Shown piece after piece: positions 1-9,109 of a DNA stretch of 64,000 bases (positions are counted from its first letter, which is position 1; each line of letters starts with the position of its first letter). The DNA is from Chloroflexota bacterium (GTDB lineage: Bacteria; Chloroflexota; Anaerolineae; Anaerolineales; UBA11579), in contig JACPVG010000006.1 in assembly GCA_016191875.1 (NCBI GenBank), positions 1 to 64,000 of the forward strand. Reading direction: 5' to 3'. The position numbers were made by a program, and so were the translations under genes. The notes under the pieces were generated by a model. That model was not told the origin of the DNA and did not search any database. It was given only the letters and a program-made list of their open reading frames with translations.

Positions 1-117
1 ACGGTTTGCGATCAGCTGCCGGAACTGGAAGTACTGATCCGAAAGTCGAAGCGGAGATTGCAGCGCAAGCCGAAAATTATCCAGGCTTTCGTGCGGGACG
101 CAGGGTATGAAGTTTAA
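1..117 (+). CDS. C-terminal fragment of an unidentified protein (truncated by window edge)
   Basis: Open frame 1 from base 1 to TAA at 115-117: TVCDQLPELEVLIRKSKRRLQRKPKIIQAFVRDAGYEV*. Confidence 0.5.
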   Translation, partial: TVCDQLPELEVLIRKSKRRLQRKPKIIQAFVRDAGYEV

Positions 118-287
118 ATACATGCGCAAGTGTCAGTAGGTTCAGAAACTATTATCGCATCGGTCATTCTGCCATTGCAGTTTTTCTGAGAGGGTTGGCG
201 GTGTGCAACCGGAAGATTCTTCAATCGTTGTCGGGAAACCTATCCCCTGCCCCACGTATTCCCCCTCAATTTCCGCGGTTACATGGA

Positions 288-992
288 TTATTGATTCCTG
301 GCTATCTGCTGCAGAAGTTCGGGTTTCTGGACAAACAGGTGCTGATTTCTGGAAATCACAATCCCTTCCCTTTCCCATTTGCTCATGATTCTGCTTACCG
401 TGAAGAGGGTGGTCCCAGCCATCTCAGAGATTTCCTGTCGGGTGAGTTTGATCGATATGAATTTTTCGCCGGCATCGTTCACCTCGCTTGCCTTATCAGC
501 CAGACGCAGGATGGAATATGCAATGCGGCTTTCTGCTTTCTCAGAAGATAGTTGCTGGATGCGCTGCTGGAAATCAATGATGAACTTGGACAGAATATTG
601 ATGGCGTTCAGGGCAAGATGTGGGTGATCAGTCATTAGTTGCAGAATCGTATCTCGGTTCCAGCGCAAGAGGATGGTATTCTCTACGGCCTGGGCGGTCA
701 CAGGGAACTCCGATGAGCGAAGTACTGCAATAATGCCGAATGCCTCGCCCACACCTGGATGATGGTGAACAATCTGCTGGCCTTCCTCATTAGTTTGAGT
801 CAAACGGATACGACCGCTTAACACTATGTACATTCGGTCAGCGCTGTCACCCTGGAAAAATATATATTCGTTTTCGAGAATTTCTTCTACTTGCCCATGA
901 TTAAGAATGTCCAGCCTGGCACCCTCTTGAATTCCATTGAAGAATTCAACGGTGTCCAAATACTTGAGATATGAACGCAACTCGATTTCCAC
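288..992 (-). CDS. Crp/Fnr family transcriptional regulator
   Basis: Cyclic-nucleotide-binding-like N-terminus (YIFFQGDSADRMYIVLSGRIRL) and Crp-type HTH (LTRQEISEMAGTTLFTVSRIMSKWEREGIV). Confidence 0.9.
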   Translation of the reverse strand: MEIELRSYLKYLDTVEFFNGIQEGARLDILNHGQVEEILENEYIFFQGDSADRMYIVLSGRIRLTQTNEEGQQIVHHHPGVGEAFGIIAVLRSSEFPVTAQAVENTILLRWNRDTILQLMTDHPHLALNAINILSKFIIDFQQRIQQLSSEKAESRIAYSILRLADKASEVNDAGEKFISIKLTRQEISEMAGTTLFTVSRIMSKWEREGIVISRNQHLFVQKPELLQQIARNQ

Positions 993-1170
993 AAATGAAG
1001 TTTACTCCAACTCCGCCAGAATTCGGTGTGTCCATTACAAGTGTCCATTGTGACAACTGTCCCTGCAAATCCGGGCGCTCTTCCTCTAGACAATGGGCGA
1101 ATCCATATGAAAATCGTAGGGGCAATCTAGCAGAGGCTACCCCTAGCCAGATCATGGCAGAGAGGAAACT

Positions 1171-2493
1171 ATGGCTTCTATCCGAACCATCATTATGGGC
1201 GCTGCGGGTCGTGACTTCCATAATTTCAACACGTTCTTTCGTGACAACTCGGACTATGAGGTCGTTGCGTTCACCGCTACGCAGATTCCCAATATCGAAG
1301 ACAGGCGTTATCCCGCCGCGCTGGCTGGGGATCTGTATCCTTTGGGCATTCCTATTCACCCAGAGAGCGACTTATCTAAACTGATTTCGTCGGAACGAAT
1401 CGATCAGGTCATATTTGCGTACAGTGACGTTTCTTATCAGTATGTTATGCATAAGGCGTCGGAGATCCTGGCTGCCGGCGCCGATTTTCGCCTGATGGGT
1501 TTGAAGACTACGCAAGTTAAATCCAGCAAACCTGTCATCTCCGTATGCGCGGTTCGGACGGGTGCGGGCAAGAGCCAAACTTCCAGGCAGGTCGCCCGGG
1601 TATTGCAAGAACTTGGATATCGTGTCGCTGTAGTCAGGCATCCCATGCCTTATGGTGATCTGGAGAAACAGCGAGTGCAGCGCTTTGGAGATTACGCGGA
1701 TCTGGAGCGCCACAACTGTACGATTGAAGAAAGAGAGGAATACGAACCTCATCTGGAGAGCGGGGTTATCGTTTTTGCGGGCGTGGATTATGAAGCTATC
1801 TTACGAGAAGCCGAGCGGGAAGCAGACTTTGTGTTGTGGGATGGCGGCAACAACGATTTGCCTTTCTACATCTCAGATATGCATATTGTGGTGGCTGATC
1901 CCCATCGACCTGGACATGAAGTCGGATATCACCCTGGCGAGGCAAATGCGCGTATCGCGGATGTTTTTGTGATAAACAAAGTGGATACTGCCGGGATTCA
2001 GGAAGTTCTGGCGGTCCGCGAAAACCTTCTACGCATCAATCCCAGCGCGACGGTCATCGAGGCGGCCTCCCCACTTTCTGTCCCCGACCCGGCGGCGATT
2101 CGCGGGAAACGAGTGCTGGTCATTGAAGATGGGCCAACGCTGACGCATGGCGAAATGGCATATGGCGCCGGTTGGATGGCGGCGATGCGCTTCGGCGCCG
2201 CAGAAATCGTTGACCCGCGCCCCTTCGCGGTCGGTTCTATTCAAGCCACCTACGCCAAGTATCCTCATATGGGCCCGATACTCCCAGCAATGGGCTATGG
2301 AGCGCAGATGACTGAGGAGCTGATGACGACCATCAATCACGCCTCGGCCGATATGGTAATAATCGGCACGCCAATAGACCTTGGGAAACTGCTGGATCTT
2401 AACAAGCCTTCGCAGCGGGTCACATACGAGCTCCAGGAAATTGGGAAGCCCACATTGGCCCAATTGATCGGCGAGAGATTTGGCAAGCCTTAG
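1171..2493 (+). CDS. Cyclic 2,3-diphosphoglycerate synthase-like P-loop protein
   Basis: N-terminus MASIRTIIMGAAGRDFHNFNTFFRDN and P-loop VRTGAGKSQTSRQVARVL, resembling the cyclic 2,3-diphosphoglycerate synthetase family. Confidence 0.75.
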   Translation: MASIRTIIMGAAGRDFHNFNTFFRDNSDYEVVAFTATQIPNIEDRRYPAALAGDLYPLGIPIHPESDLSKLISSERIDQVIFAYSDVSYQYVMHKASEILAAGADFRLMGLKTTQVKSSKPVISVCAVRTGAGKSQTSRQVARVLQELGYRVAVVRHPMPYGDLEKQRVQRFGDYADLERHNCTIEEREEYEPHLESGVIVFAGVDYEAILREAEREADFVLWDGGNNDLPFYISDMHIVVADPHRPGHEVGYHPGEANARIADVFVINKVDTAGIQEVLAVRENLLRINPSATVIEAASPLSVPDPAAIRGKRVLVIEDGPTLTHGEMAYGAGWMAAMRFGAAEIVDPRPFAVGSIQATYAKYPHMGPILPAMGYGAQMTEELMTTINHASADMVIIGTPIDLGKLLDLNKPSQRVTYELQEIGKPTLAQLIGERFGKP

Positions 2494-2628
2494 AGGGTTA
2501 GAAACCCACAGGCATCACGCGCTGCCCAACAACCTTTTGTCTCAAGTGCCCAGATCTATTAGACTTCGCGCCCAAAGTCTTCGACTACAATGGGGCGATA
2601 GCGACTCCCAGATGTAGAGGATACCCAT

Positions 2629-3402
2629 ATGCCCTGGTATGCATTTCCGCTGGCTGTGCTGGCGGGTTTTCTCAGCGGGTTCATCAACACAGTGGCCGGC
2701 AGTGGCTCACTGATCACCTTGCCCCTCTTGATCTTCATCGGGCTGCCGGCTACTGTGGCGAACGGGACAAATCGGATTGCCATCTTGCTTCAAAACGTGG
2801 TAGCCGCTTCTAGCTTTCAAAAAAGGGGCGTCCTGGATATTCGCGGTACGCTGCTGTTGGGGATACCTGCAGTGGTGGGATCGATATTGGGCGCCCAGAT
2901 CGCCGTAGATCTTGATGAAGTATTGATGCGCCAGGTCATTGGTGCCGTTATGATCTTGATGCTTGCAATTATTATCCTGAAACCGGATCGATGGTTGGTC
3001 GCTTCGCGGGAACAAGTGCAGGGGCTTCCATCGCTTGCCCTGGTTCTGGTGTTTTTCGCGATTGGCGTCTATGGCGGGTTCATCCAGGCTGGCGTCGGAA
3101 TTTTCCTGCTTGGTGGATTGGTGCTGGGGGCCGGGTATGATCTGGTCCGGGGTAACGCAGCAAAAGTGGGGATCGTCCTGTTGTTCACAATTTCTGCACT
3201 CTTAGTGTTTGTTCGAAACGATCAGGTTGAGTGGCTGATTGGGACGGTAATGGCGGTAGGGAGTATGTTTGGGGCCTGGGTTGGTGCCAAGTTTGCGATT
3301 GAACAGGGCAGCGTTTGGGTGCGGCGACTTTTGATTGTAATTGTGGGAGTGTCGGCCCTTGAACTGATGGGAGTCTTCCGCCTGCTGGCAAATCTGATTT
3401 AG
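2629..3402 (+). CDS. TSUP (TauE/SafE) family membrane transporter
   Basis: Hydrophobic multi-TM protein; GFLSGFINTVAGSGSLITLPLLIFIGLPATVANGTNRIA motif. Confidence 0.88.
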   Translation: MPWYAFPLAVLAGFLSGFINTVAGSGSLITLPLLIFIGLPATVANGTNRIAILLQNVVAASSFQKRGVLDIRGTLLLGIPAVVGSILGAQIAVDLDEVLMRQVIGAVMILMLAIIILKPDRWLVASREQVQGLPSLALVLVFFAIGVYGGFIQAGVGIFLLGGLVLGAGYDLVRGNAAKVGIVLLFTISALLVFVRNDQVEWLIGTVMAVGSMFGAWVGAKFAIEQGSVWVRRLLIVIVGVSALELMGVFRLLANLI

Positions 3403-3449
3403 AATTCGCTTCCAATTCACATCCTGCAATTTGGTCTAAATATGGAGTA

Positions 3450-4193
3450 ATGGAAATGGAGAATTTCTGGAATGTTGCTGTTGCGCTGTTGACCCTGACT
3501 GCTCTGGAAGTAGTCTTGGGAATTGACAATATAGTGTTCATCACGATATTGACCGAGAAATTGCCAAAGACCCAACAGCCATTGGCCAGGCGGGTTGGCT
3601 TGGGTCTTGCGCTGGGGACTCGAATTCTATTGTTGCTTTCTCTGGCATGGATCATAGGACTGACCGAACCTTGGCTTAACATTCTGGGATTCGCCCTCTC
3701 CGGGCGAGATACGATTCTTATAATTGGCGGCCTATTCCTACTAGCCAAGAGTACGTATGAAATCCATACCAGATTAGAAGGGGATGAAGGACACAGCTCA
3801 CCCAGAGTCCGCCCCACATTTCGGGGGATTGTGTTTCAGATCATGTTACTCGACATAGTATTTTCCCTGGATTCTGTAATCACAGCTGTGGGTATGGTGG
3901 ATCGGGTGAGCGTGATGGTCGCCGCTGTGGTAATCGCCATAATCATCATGTTAATCTCGGTGGACAGAATTTCAGCTTTCGTTTCTGGGCATCCGACCAT
4001 CAAAATGCTCGCTCTCAGCTTCCTGCTGCTGATTGGCTTCTCGCTGGTTACCGAGGGGCTGCATCAGCATATTGAAAAGGGTTACATCTATTTTGCTATG
4101 GGCTTTTCCCTTTTTGTGGAATTCCTGAACTTGCGGCTGAGGCAGCGAACCAAAGAACCGGTTGTTCTACGTTCTCCTTACACCGAAAGTTAG
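3450..4193 (+). CDS. TerC family integral membrane protein
   Basis: ALEVVLGIDNIVFITILTEKLP and LLDIVFSLDSVITAVGMV, the two acidic TerC motifs. Confidence 0.9.
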   Translation: MEMENFWNVAVALLTLTALEVVLGIDNIVFITILTEKLPKTQQPLARRVGLGLALGTRILLLLSLAWIIGLTEPWLNILGFALSGRDTILIIGGLFLLAKSTYEIHTRLEGDEGHSSPRVRPTFRGIVFQIMLLDIVFSLDSVITAVGMVDRVSVMVAAVVIAIIIMLISVDRISAFVSGHPTIKMLALSFLLLIGFSLVTEGLHQHIEKGYIYFAMGFSLFVEFLNLRLRQRTKEPVVLRSPYTES

Positions 4194-4201
4194 GTTCGGC
4201 G

Positions 4202-4897
4202 GTGAAAATGGCGCGAAACTTCCTGATAGCTCTGGTGCGAGTATTCTTCAAGGTTATTGCGCGGGTGAAGTACGAGTCCCTGGAAAATCTGCTCGTTGAA
4301 GGACCTACTGTTGTGGTATCCAACCACCTGGGTCGGCTGGACGCGCTCTTGATCCTATCGACTGATGCGTTTACGCATCATCCCAATCTGGTTGTTGTTG
4401 TGGCCGAAAAATATCGCAAGTATTGGATCTATCGGTGGGGAGTTAAAGTGATGGACTTCCTGTGGCTGAACAGATTTGATGCGGATGTGGGCGCGCTGCG
4501 GGAAGTAATCAGGCGGCTGCAGAAAGGCGGCCTAATGGTTATTGCACCCGAGGGGACGCGCAGTGCAGATGAAGGCTTGATCGAGGGAAAACCGGGCGCA
4601 GCGTATCTTGCCGCTAGGACTGGTGCCACAATTGTGCCTGTGGCAGTTACAGGAACAGAAGACCGAATCGTTACGGAGAATCTTCGCAGATTCAAACGCT
4701 GTGACATCTTTCTGCGAATTGGATCTCCATTCAAACTCCCACCCATCCCCTTGAAAAACAAAGAAGATTACTTGAAAGCTGCCACCGACGAGATAATGTG
4801 CCAGATTGGTGCGCTTCTGCCCCCATCTTACAGGGGCTTCTACGGCGAATTCCCCCGGCTTAAAGAACTGATTGATTCTGAAAGCGACGGCCAGTAA
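4202..4897 (+). CDS. 1-acyl-sn-glycerol-3-phosphate acyltransferase (PlsC-like)
   Basis: VVSNHLGRLDALL (HX4D) and APEGTRS motifs. Confidence 0.88.
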   Translation: MKMARNFLIALVRVFFKVIARVKYESLENLLVEGPTVVVSNHLGRLDALLILSTDAFTHHPNLVVVVAEKYRKYWIYRWGVKVMDFLWLNRFDADVGALREVIRRLQKGGLMVIAPEGTRSADEGLIEGKPGAAYLAARTGATIVPVAVTGTEDRIVTENLRRFKRCDIFLRIGSPFKLPPIPLKNKEDYLKAATDEIMCQIGALLPPSYRGFYGEFPRLKELIDSESDGQ

Positions 4898-4902
4898 GAG
4901 TT

Positions 4903-5172
4903 ATGGGGAAACCCACTCGTAAGAGCACCCTTCGGCGGGTCACTCGCTCCGAATTGCGGCGTTCAGATGGGTATAGTGGTGCTCCCAAGTTTGTTGCTTG
5001 GAATGGCCTCGTTTTTGATGTGACCGAGTGCCCTAAGTGGCGAACCGATATGCATGAAGAGCAGCACTTCCCGGGGCAGGAGCTGACAACTGCACTCCAA
5101 GAGGCGCCTCACAAGCATGAGGTTTTCGATTATCCTTGTGTAAAGCAAATCGGCATTTTGGTCGACGACTAG
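4903..5172 (+). CDS. Cytochrome b5-like heme/steroid-binding domain protein
   Basis: FVAWNGLVFDVTECPKWRTDMHEEQHFPGQELTTALQEAPHKHEVF resembles the minimal cyt-b5-like domain. Confidence 0.75.
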   Translation: MGKPTRKSTLRRVTRSELRRSDGYSGAPKFVAWNGLVFDVTECPKWRTDMHEEQHFPGQELTTALQEAPHKHEVFDYPCVKQIGILVDD

Positions 5173-5202
5173 GTGTGAGTATCCAGCCCCCAAGAGGTCC
5201 TC

Positions 5203-5646
5203 ATGAACGTTGCAGGTAACGTGATTATCGACGCCGAACGGAATCGGGTCTGGGAGTTTCTAACCGATCCGCAGGGCGTGTCAAGTTGTGTTCCAGGTTT
5301 AGAGAGTATGTCTGTGATTGAGACCGACAGGCGGTTCAATGCAATTGCGTCGGTAGGCTTTGGAAATCTCAAAGTCAGGTTTTCAACCGAAGTTGAATGG
5401 CTTGAATTGGCGAAACCTGGATATGCCCGACTGAAAGCCCATGGCAGCGCTCCCGGAAGTGTGGTTGACGTTGTTGCGGAGATCCGTCTAGAGGAAATGG
5501 AGCAGAAGCATACCGCTTTGGAGTGGTCGGCTGACGTTACAATTTCAGGGACAATCTCTGCGTTGGCCAGCAGGATGATGGGAAGTGTTACCGAGAAGTT
5601 GTCTGCCCAATTCTTTACCTGTGTCCAGAATAAGATCCAACATTGA
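5203..5646 (+). CDS. CoxG/SRPBCC family protein (carbon monoxide dehydrogenase subunit G-like)
   Basis: NVAGNVIIDAERNRVWEFLTDPQGVSSCVPGLESM start and SRPBCC-like layout. Confidence 0.82.
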   Translation: MNVAGNVIIDAERNRVWEFLTDPQGVSSCVPGLESMSVIETDRRFNAIASVGFGNLKVRFSTEVEWLELAKPGYARLKAHGSAPGSVVDVVAEIRLEEMEQKHTALEWSADVTISGTISALASRMMGSVTEKLSAQFFTCVQNKIQH

Positions 5647-5695
5647 TCAGATTTCGATCTAATGCGCGGAACATCTGCTGAAATGCATCCCCAAA

Positions 5696-6703
5696 ATGCT
5701 AGATATTCTTGAGGATGTCCGCGACTGGCACAGGAGTGGAGAGAAGATTGCCCTGTGCACAGTACTTGAGACCTGGGGGTCCTCACCGCGCAGGGCTGGC
5801 GCACACATGGCCGTGATTGCTGATGGCCGCATTGCCGGGTCTGTGAGCGGAGGGTGTGTGGAGGGGGCGGTCATTCAGGCGGCGATGGAAAGTCTTTCGG
5901 TTGACGCGCCGAAACTTTTGCACTTTGGGGTCACTGATGATGTTGCCTGGGAAGTTGGGCTAGCCTGCGGGGGTGAGATTGATATTCTGGTGTTTCCCCT
6001 CCCTTCCGAATTTCTCGCACAGTTGACAACCGAACTTGAGATCAATGGACGCGCGGCCTATGAGGTAATAGTAGATGCGTCTCAGAACGCCAGAGTCGAG
6101 TTGAATGTCGTTCCTCTGGACGATGAGAAACGTCAACCGTGTTTGCTGCGGGAGAATGGCAAGTTACGCTTCTACAACCCCATCCAGCCTGGGCTTGAGT
6201 TGATTCTTATTGGGGGTGGTCACGTTGCACAGGCGCTGGCCAGGTTTGCAGCATTGCTAAGTTTTCCTGTCTGCGTTATTGATCCGCGCGCCACATTTGC
6301 CAAGTTGGGCAGATTTCCATCTTCAACAAATGTCATTCATGGCTGGCCGCAGGATGTTCTGGTTCCGGACTTCATTTCGCGACATCACGCGGTGGTAACT
6401 CTTTCACATGATCCAAAGATTGATGACCCTGCCCTAACGGCCGCGCTGAGGAGTAAGGCATGGTTCATTGGCGCTTTGGGGAGTCATCGAACTCATTTGC
6501 AGCGGGTTTCGCGATTACGGATGAAGGGTTTTTCTGATGATGACTTAGCGCGGGTTTATGGGCCTGTTGGGTTTGATTTGGGTGCCTTTTCTGTTGAGGA
6601 GTTGGGGTTGGAAATACTAAGTGAAATTATGGCTATGCGCAATTTGACTTCAGACAAACCTTACAAAGACTCGATTCCCGAGCACGCGCCCCCGCCGGGA
6701 TAA
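5696..6703 (+). CDS. XdhC/CoxI family protein
   Basis: CTVLETWGSSPRRAGAHMAVIADGRIAGSVSGGCVEGAV and C-terminal Rossmann-like domain (LILIGGGHVAQALARFA). Confidence 0.92.
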   Translation: MLDILEDVRDWHRSGEKIALCTVLETWGSSPRRAGAHMAVIADGRIAGSVSGGCVEGAVIQAAMESLSVDAPKLLHFGVTDDVAWEVGLACGGEIDILVFPLPSEFLAQLTTELEINGRAAYEVIVDASQNARVELNVVPLDDEKRQPCLLRENGKLRFYNPIQPGLELILIGGGHVAQALARFAALLSFPVCVIDPRATFAKLGRFPSSTNVIHGWPQDVLVPDFISRHHAVVTLSHDPKIDDPALTAALRSKAWFIGALGSHRTHLQRVSRLRMKGFSDDDLARVYGPVGFDLGAFSVEELGLEILSEIMAMRNLTSDKPYKDSIPEHAPPPG

Positions 6704-7831
6704 GCGAATTCGTTCCCCGTCATCCTCTAGCAGTCCCTGCTTTTCCAACTCCCGTATCACACCCGGAAATGCCGTATCAAGATCCTTATCGAATCGCGCC
6801 AGAAATTTCGGCCTGGAAACTCCCTCTTCGAGCAGTCTCAGGCCCATCATCATCGTTTCCCCGATTTCGTCCTGGCGGTCTACAGCCTTTGCAGCTGCGG
6901 TGGCTGGTGTGCGGGGTATGGCTCTTTCCCGAACGGGAAGGCTCCGCATTCGAGCAACATAACTTCCTGGCGCCAGGACACCAACTGTCCGGACATTCGC
7001 GAAATAACCGTGAGCCCCTGCTCCAAAACCAAGATAGGGCTGATTGCGCCAGTATTGCAAGTTGTGCAGGCTGGCCATGAGGTGGTTTTGTTCATCCCGT
7101 TTCGCCCAGTTAGAGATTTCGTAATGGCAAAAGCCTGCCTCCGCCAGGCGATTCATGCTCCATTCATACATATCTGCCGCAGCATCCTGGTCGATCTCCT
7201 CGATCAGGCCACGGCTGAACATGCGCTGCATCGGCGTGCCATGCTCAATGGATAGTGCATAGAGGGAAATATGGTCGGGATTTAGAGCCAGGCCGTCTTC
7301 AAGCACCCGTTGCCAATGAGCCAGTTGCTGTGCCGGCAGCCCAAATATCAGGTCGATGCTGACGTTTTGAAAACCAGCCTCACGGCAGAATTTCATTGCC
7401 TGTATCGCCGCGCCAAAGTCGTGCTCGCGTTCCAGTATGGTCAGTTCCTGGGGTCTGCTGGACTGCACGCCCATGCTGATCCGGTTCACGCCAAGGCTCC
7501 GCAGCGCCCGAAAATATCCAGATGTCACTGTCCCCGGGTTAGCCTCAAGCGTGATTTCACAGCCGGGCAGCACAAGGAACGCTTCGCCAACCGCTCGCAG
7601 GATCGCCTCGACCTGCGCAGCTGATAAGAGCGAAGGCGTTCCCCCACCAAGAAAGATGCTCTGAACAACCACTGGCCCCAAAACACGCTCACCCACGTAT
7701 CTGATTTCCTTGACGACGGCATCTACGTAAGCCGGAATCAAAGCCGCCAACCCCTCGTACGTATTGAAATCACAATATCCGCAGCGATGGGTGCAGAACG
7801 GAATGTGGATATAGACGCTTGTTTCTGTCAT
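6650..7831 (-). CDS. hemW: HemW-like radical SAM protein (coproporphyrinogen III oxidase-like)
   Basis: Start chosen at MTETSVYIHIPFCTHRCGYCDFNTYEG (CxxxCxxC); FLGGGTPSLL; YEISNWAK. Track ORF start at 8017 is over-extended. Confidence 0.9.
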   Translation of the reverse strand: MTETSVYIHIPFCTHRCGYCDFNTYEGLAALIPAYVDAVVKEIRYVGERVLGPVVVQSIFLGGGTPSLLSAAQVEAILRAVGEAFLVLPGCEITLEANPGTVTSGYFRALRSLGVNRISMGVQSSRPQELTILEREHDFGAAIQAMKFCREAGFQNVSIDLIFGLPAQQLAHWQRVLEDGLALNPDHISLYALSIEHGTPMQRMFSRGLIEEIDQDAAADMYEWSMNRLAEAGFCHYEISNWAKRDEQNHLMASLHNLQYWRNQPYLGFGAGAHGYFANVRTVGVLAPGSYVARMRSLPVRERAIPRTPATAAAKAVDRQDEIGETMMMGLRLLEEGVSRPKFLARFDKDLDTAFPGVIRELEKQGLLEDDGERIRLSRRGRVLGNRVFVRFV

Positions 7832-7904
7832 AAAAGTATGGGGAGTATAGCAGATGACGCACTTCTGAGCCCGCGTGCTCAAGGCTGGTATAATCCCGCT
7901 GCCT

Positions 7905-9053
7905 ATGACCGAAAACCTGTCATCAACGACCAAGCTCTGCCCAACTTGTGGAACACGAGTGAGCCTTGATGCCTCTCGCTGCCCGATCTGCGGAACGCAA
8001 TTCGATGCAAAAGCCAAGGCGTCTGGCCAACCCCGAGCCGTTCAAGGAACGCGCATCCCCGAGATCACGATCAGCCTTCCCGTGGTGATCTTGCTCTTCG
8101 CCGTCTTCCTCCTTTCTGGGGCCGGCCTCACCTACCTTGGGCTCAGCGCCGCCAATCGGGTCGCCGAACCCTCGGCGATTCCTTCAGAGACTGTCACACC
8201 AACCCCGTCACTGACCCCGACCCCGGAAACACCCACACCCACTTTTACGCCCCAGCCTACTGGAACGCCGCTCAGTTATGTCGTCAAAGCCAATGACACC
8301 TGCGGCAGCATCGCATTTGCCTTCAGTGTTTCGGTTCAGAGCATCATCCTCCAAAACAGTCTCTCAGCGGATTGCGCCCTGTTCATCAACCAGGAACTCA
8401 AGATTCCCCAACCGACGGCAACGCCCTCTCCGATGGCCTCGGCAACGCTCTCGGACCCGGAAGCGACGATCGCTGCATGCGAAACCACTCTGCATGTGGT
8501 CCAGGAAGGGGAAACGCTCAGCCAGATCGCGGTCAGCTACGGCTTTGAGGGCGTGGATGCGATCATGGAGTGGAATGGAAAGACAGTAGACACTGCCTTT
8601 CTGGGCGAACGCCTGGTCATCCCGTTGTGCCAGCGCCAATTCGTACTCGGCATAGGCACAGTTACCCCCTCCCCCGCGCCCCCCTACCCCGCACCCGAAC
8701 TTCTCCTCCCTAGAAATGGCGAGGCCTTCGCCATCCAGCAAGATGCGATTTCCCTGCAATGGTCTTCCGTTGGCGAGCTCCGAACGAACGAATTTTATCA
8801 GGTGACGGTTACCGACATCACCAGCGGCGGAAATATTTCCCTGACAGTCGAGGTCAAAGATACACGCTTCAACCTTCCCCTCAGCCTGCGCCCCAGCGAG
8901 AGCAGGCCCCACATCTTTGAGTGGCAGGTTGTGGTCGTCGCACAAATCGGCGTCAAAGAAGATGGCAGTCCGATTTTCGTCAGCGGCGGAAGCGCAAGCG
9001 AGAAGAAGGTATTCTCATGGTCCGGAGGCACAGGCACACCGAGCCCAGCCTGA
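7905..9053 (+). CDS. Zinc-ribbon / single TM / two LysM-domain protein
   Basis: MTENLSSTTKLCPTCGTRVSLDASRCPICGTQ, TM, TPTP-rich linker, two LysM-like segments (SYVVKANDTCGSIAFAFSVSVQSI; LHVVQEGETLSQIAVSYGF). Confidence 0.85.
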   Translation: MTENLSSTTKLCPTCGTRVSLDASRCPICGTQFDAKAKASGQPRAVQGTRIPEITISLPVVILLFAVFLLSGAGLTYLGLSAANRVAEPSAIPSETVTPTPSLTPTPETPTPTFTPQPTGTPLSYVVKANDTCGSIAFAFSVSVQSIILQNSLSADCALFINQELKIPQPTATPSPMASATLSDPEATIAACETTLHVVQEGETLSQIAVSYGFEGVDAIMEWNGKTVDTAFLGERLVIPLCQRQFVLGIGTVTPSPAPPYPAPELLLPRNGEAFAIQQDAISLQWSSVGELRTNEFYQVTVTDITSGGNISLTVEVKDTRFNLPLSLRPSESRPHIFEWQVVVVAQIGVKEDGSPIFVSGGSASEKKVFSWSGGTGTPSPA

Positions 9054-9061
9054 CAAACAAA

Positions 9062-9090
9062 AGAGGACGCTCTTTCAACGAGCGCCCTCT
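9062..9090. terminator. Bidirectional intrinsic terminator between convergent genes
   Basis: AGAGGaCGCTC-tttcaac-GAGCGcCCTCT stem followed by CTCTT. Confidence 0.7.
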
Positions 9091-9109
9091 CTCTTAGCCA
9101 AGCGACCAG

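Noticed and set aside
1028-1049. Direct repeat GTGTCCATT x2 near the Crp-like gene start
   Set aside because: Too short and not a known Crp/Fnr palindrome; not enough support for an operator.
6650-6703. 54-bp tail-to-tail overlap of xdhC-like and hemW genes
   Set aside because: Both reading frames are well supported; convergent overlaps of this size are ordinary.
8191-8270. Pro/Thr-coding repetitive stretch (ACACCAACCCC...)
   Set aside because: Explained as a protein stalk linker of the LysM protein, not an independent DNA repeat or CRISPR.
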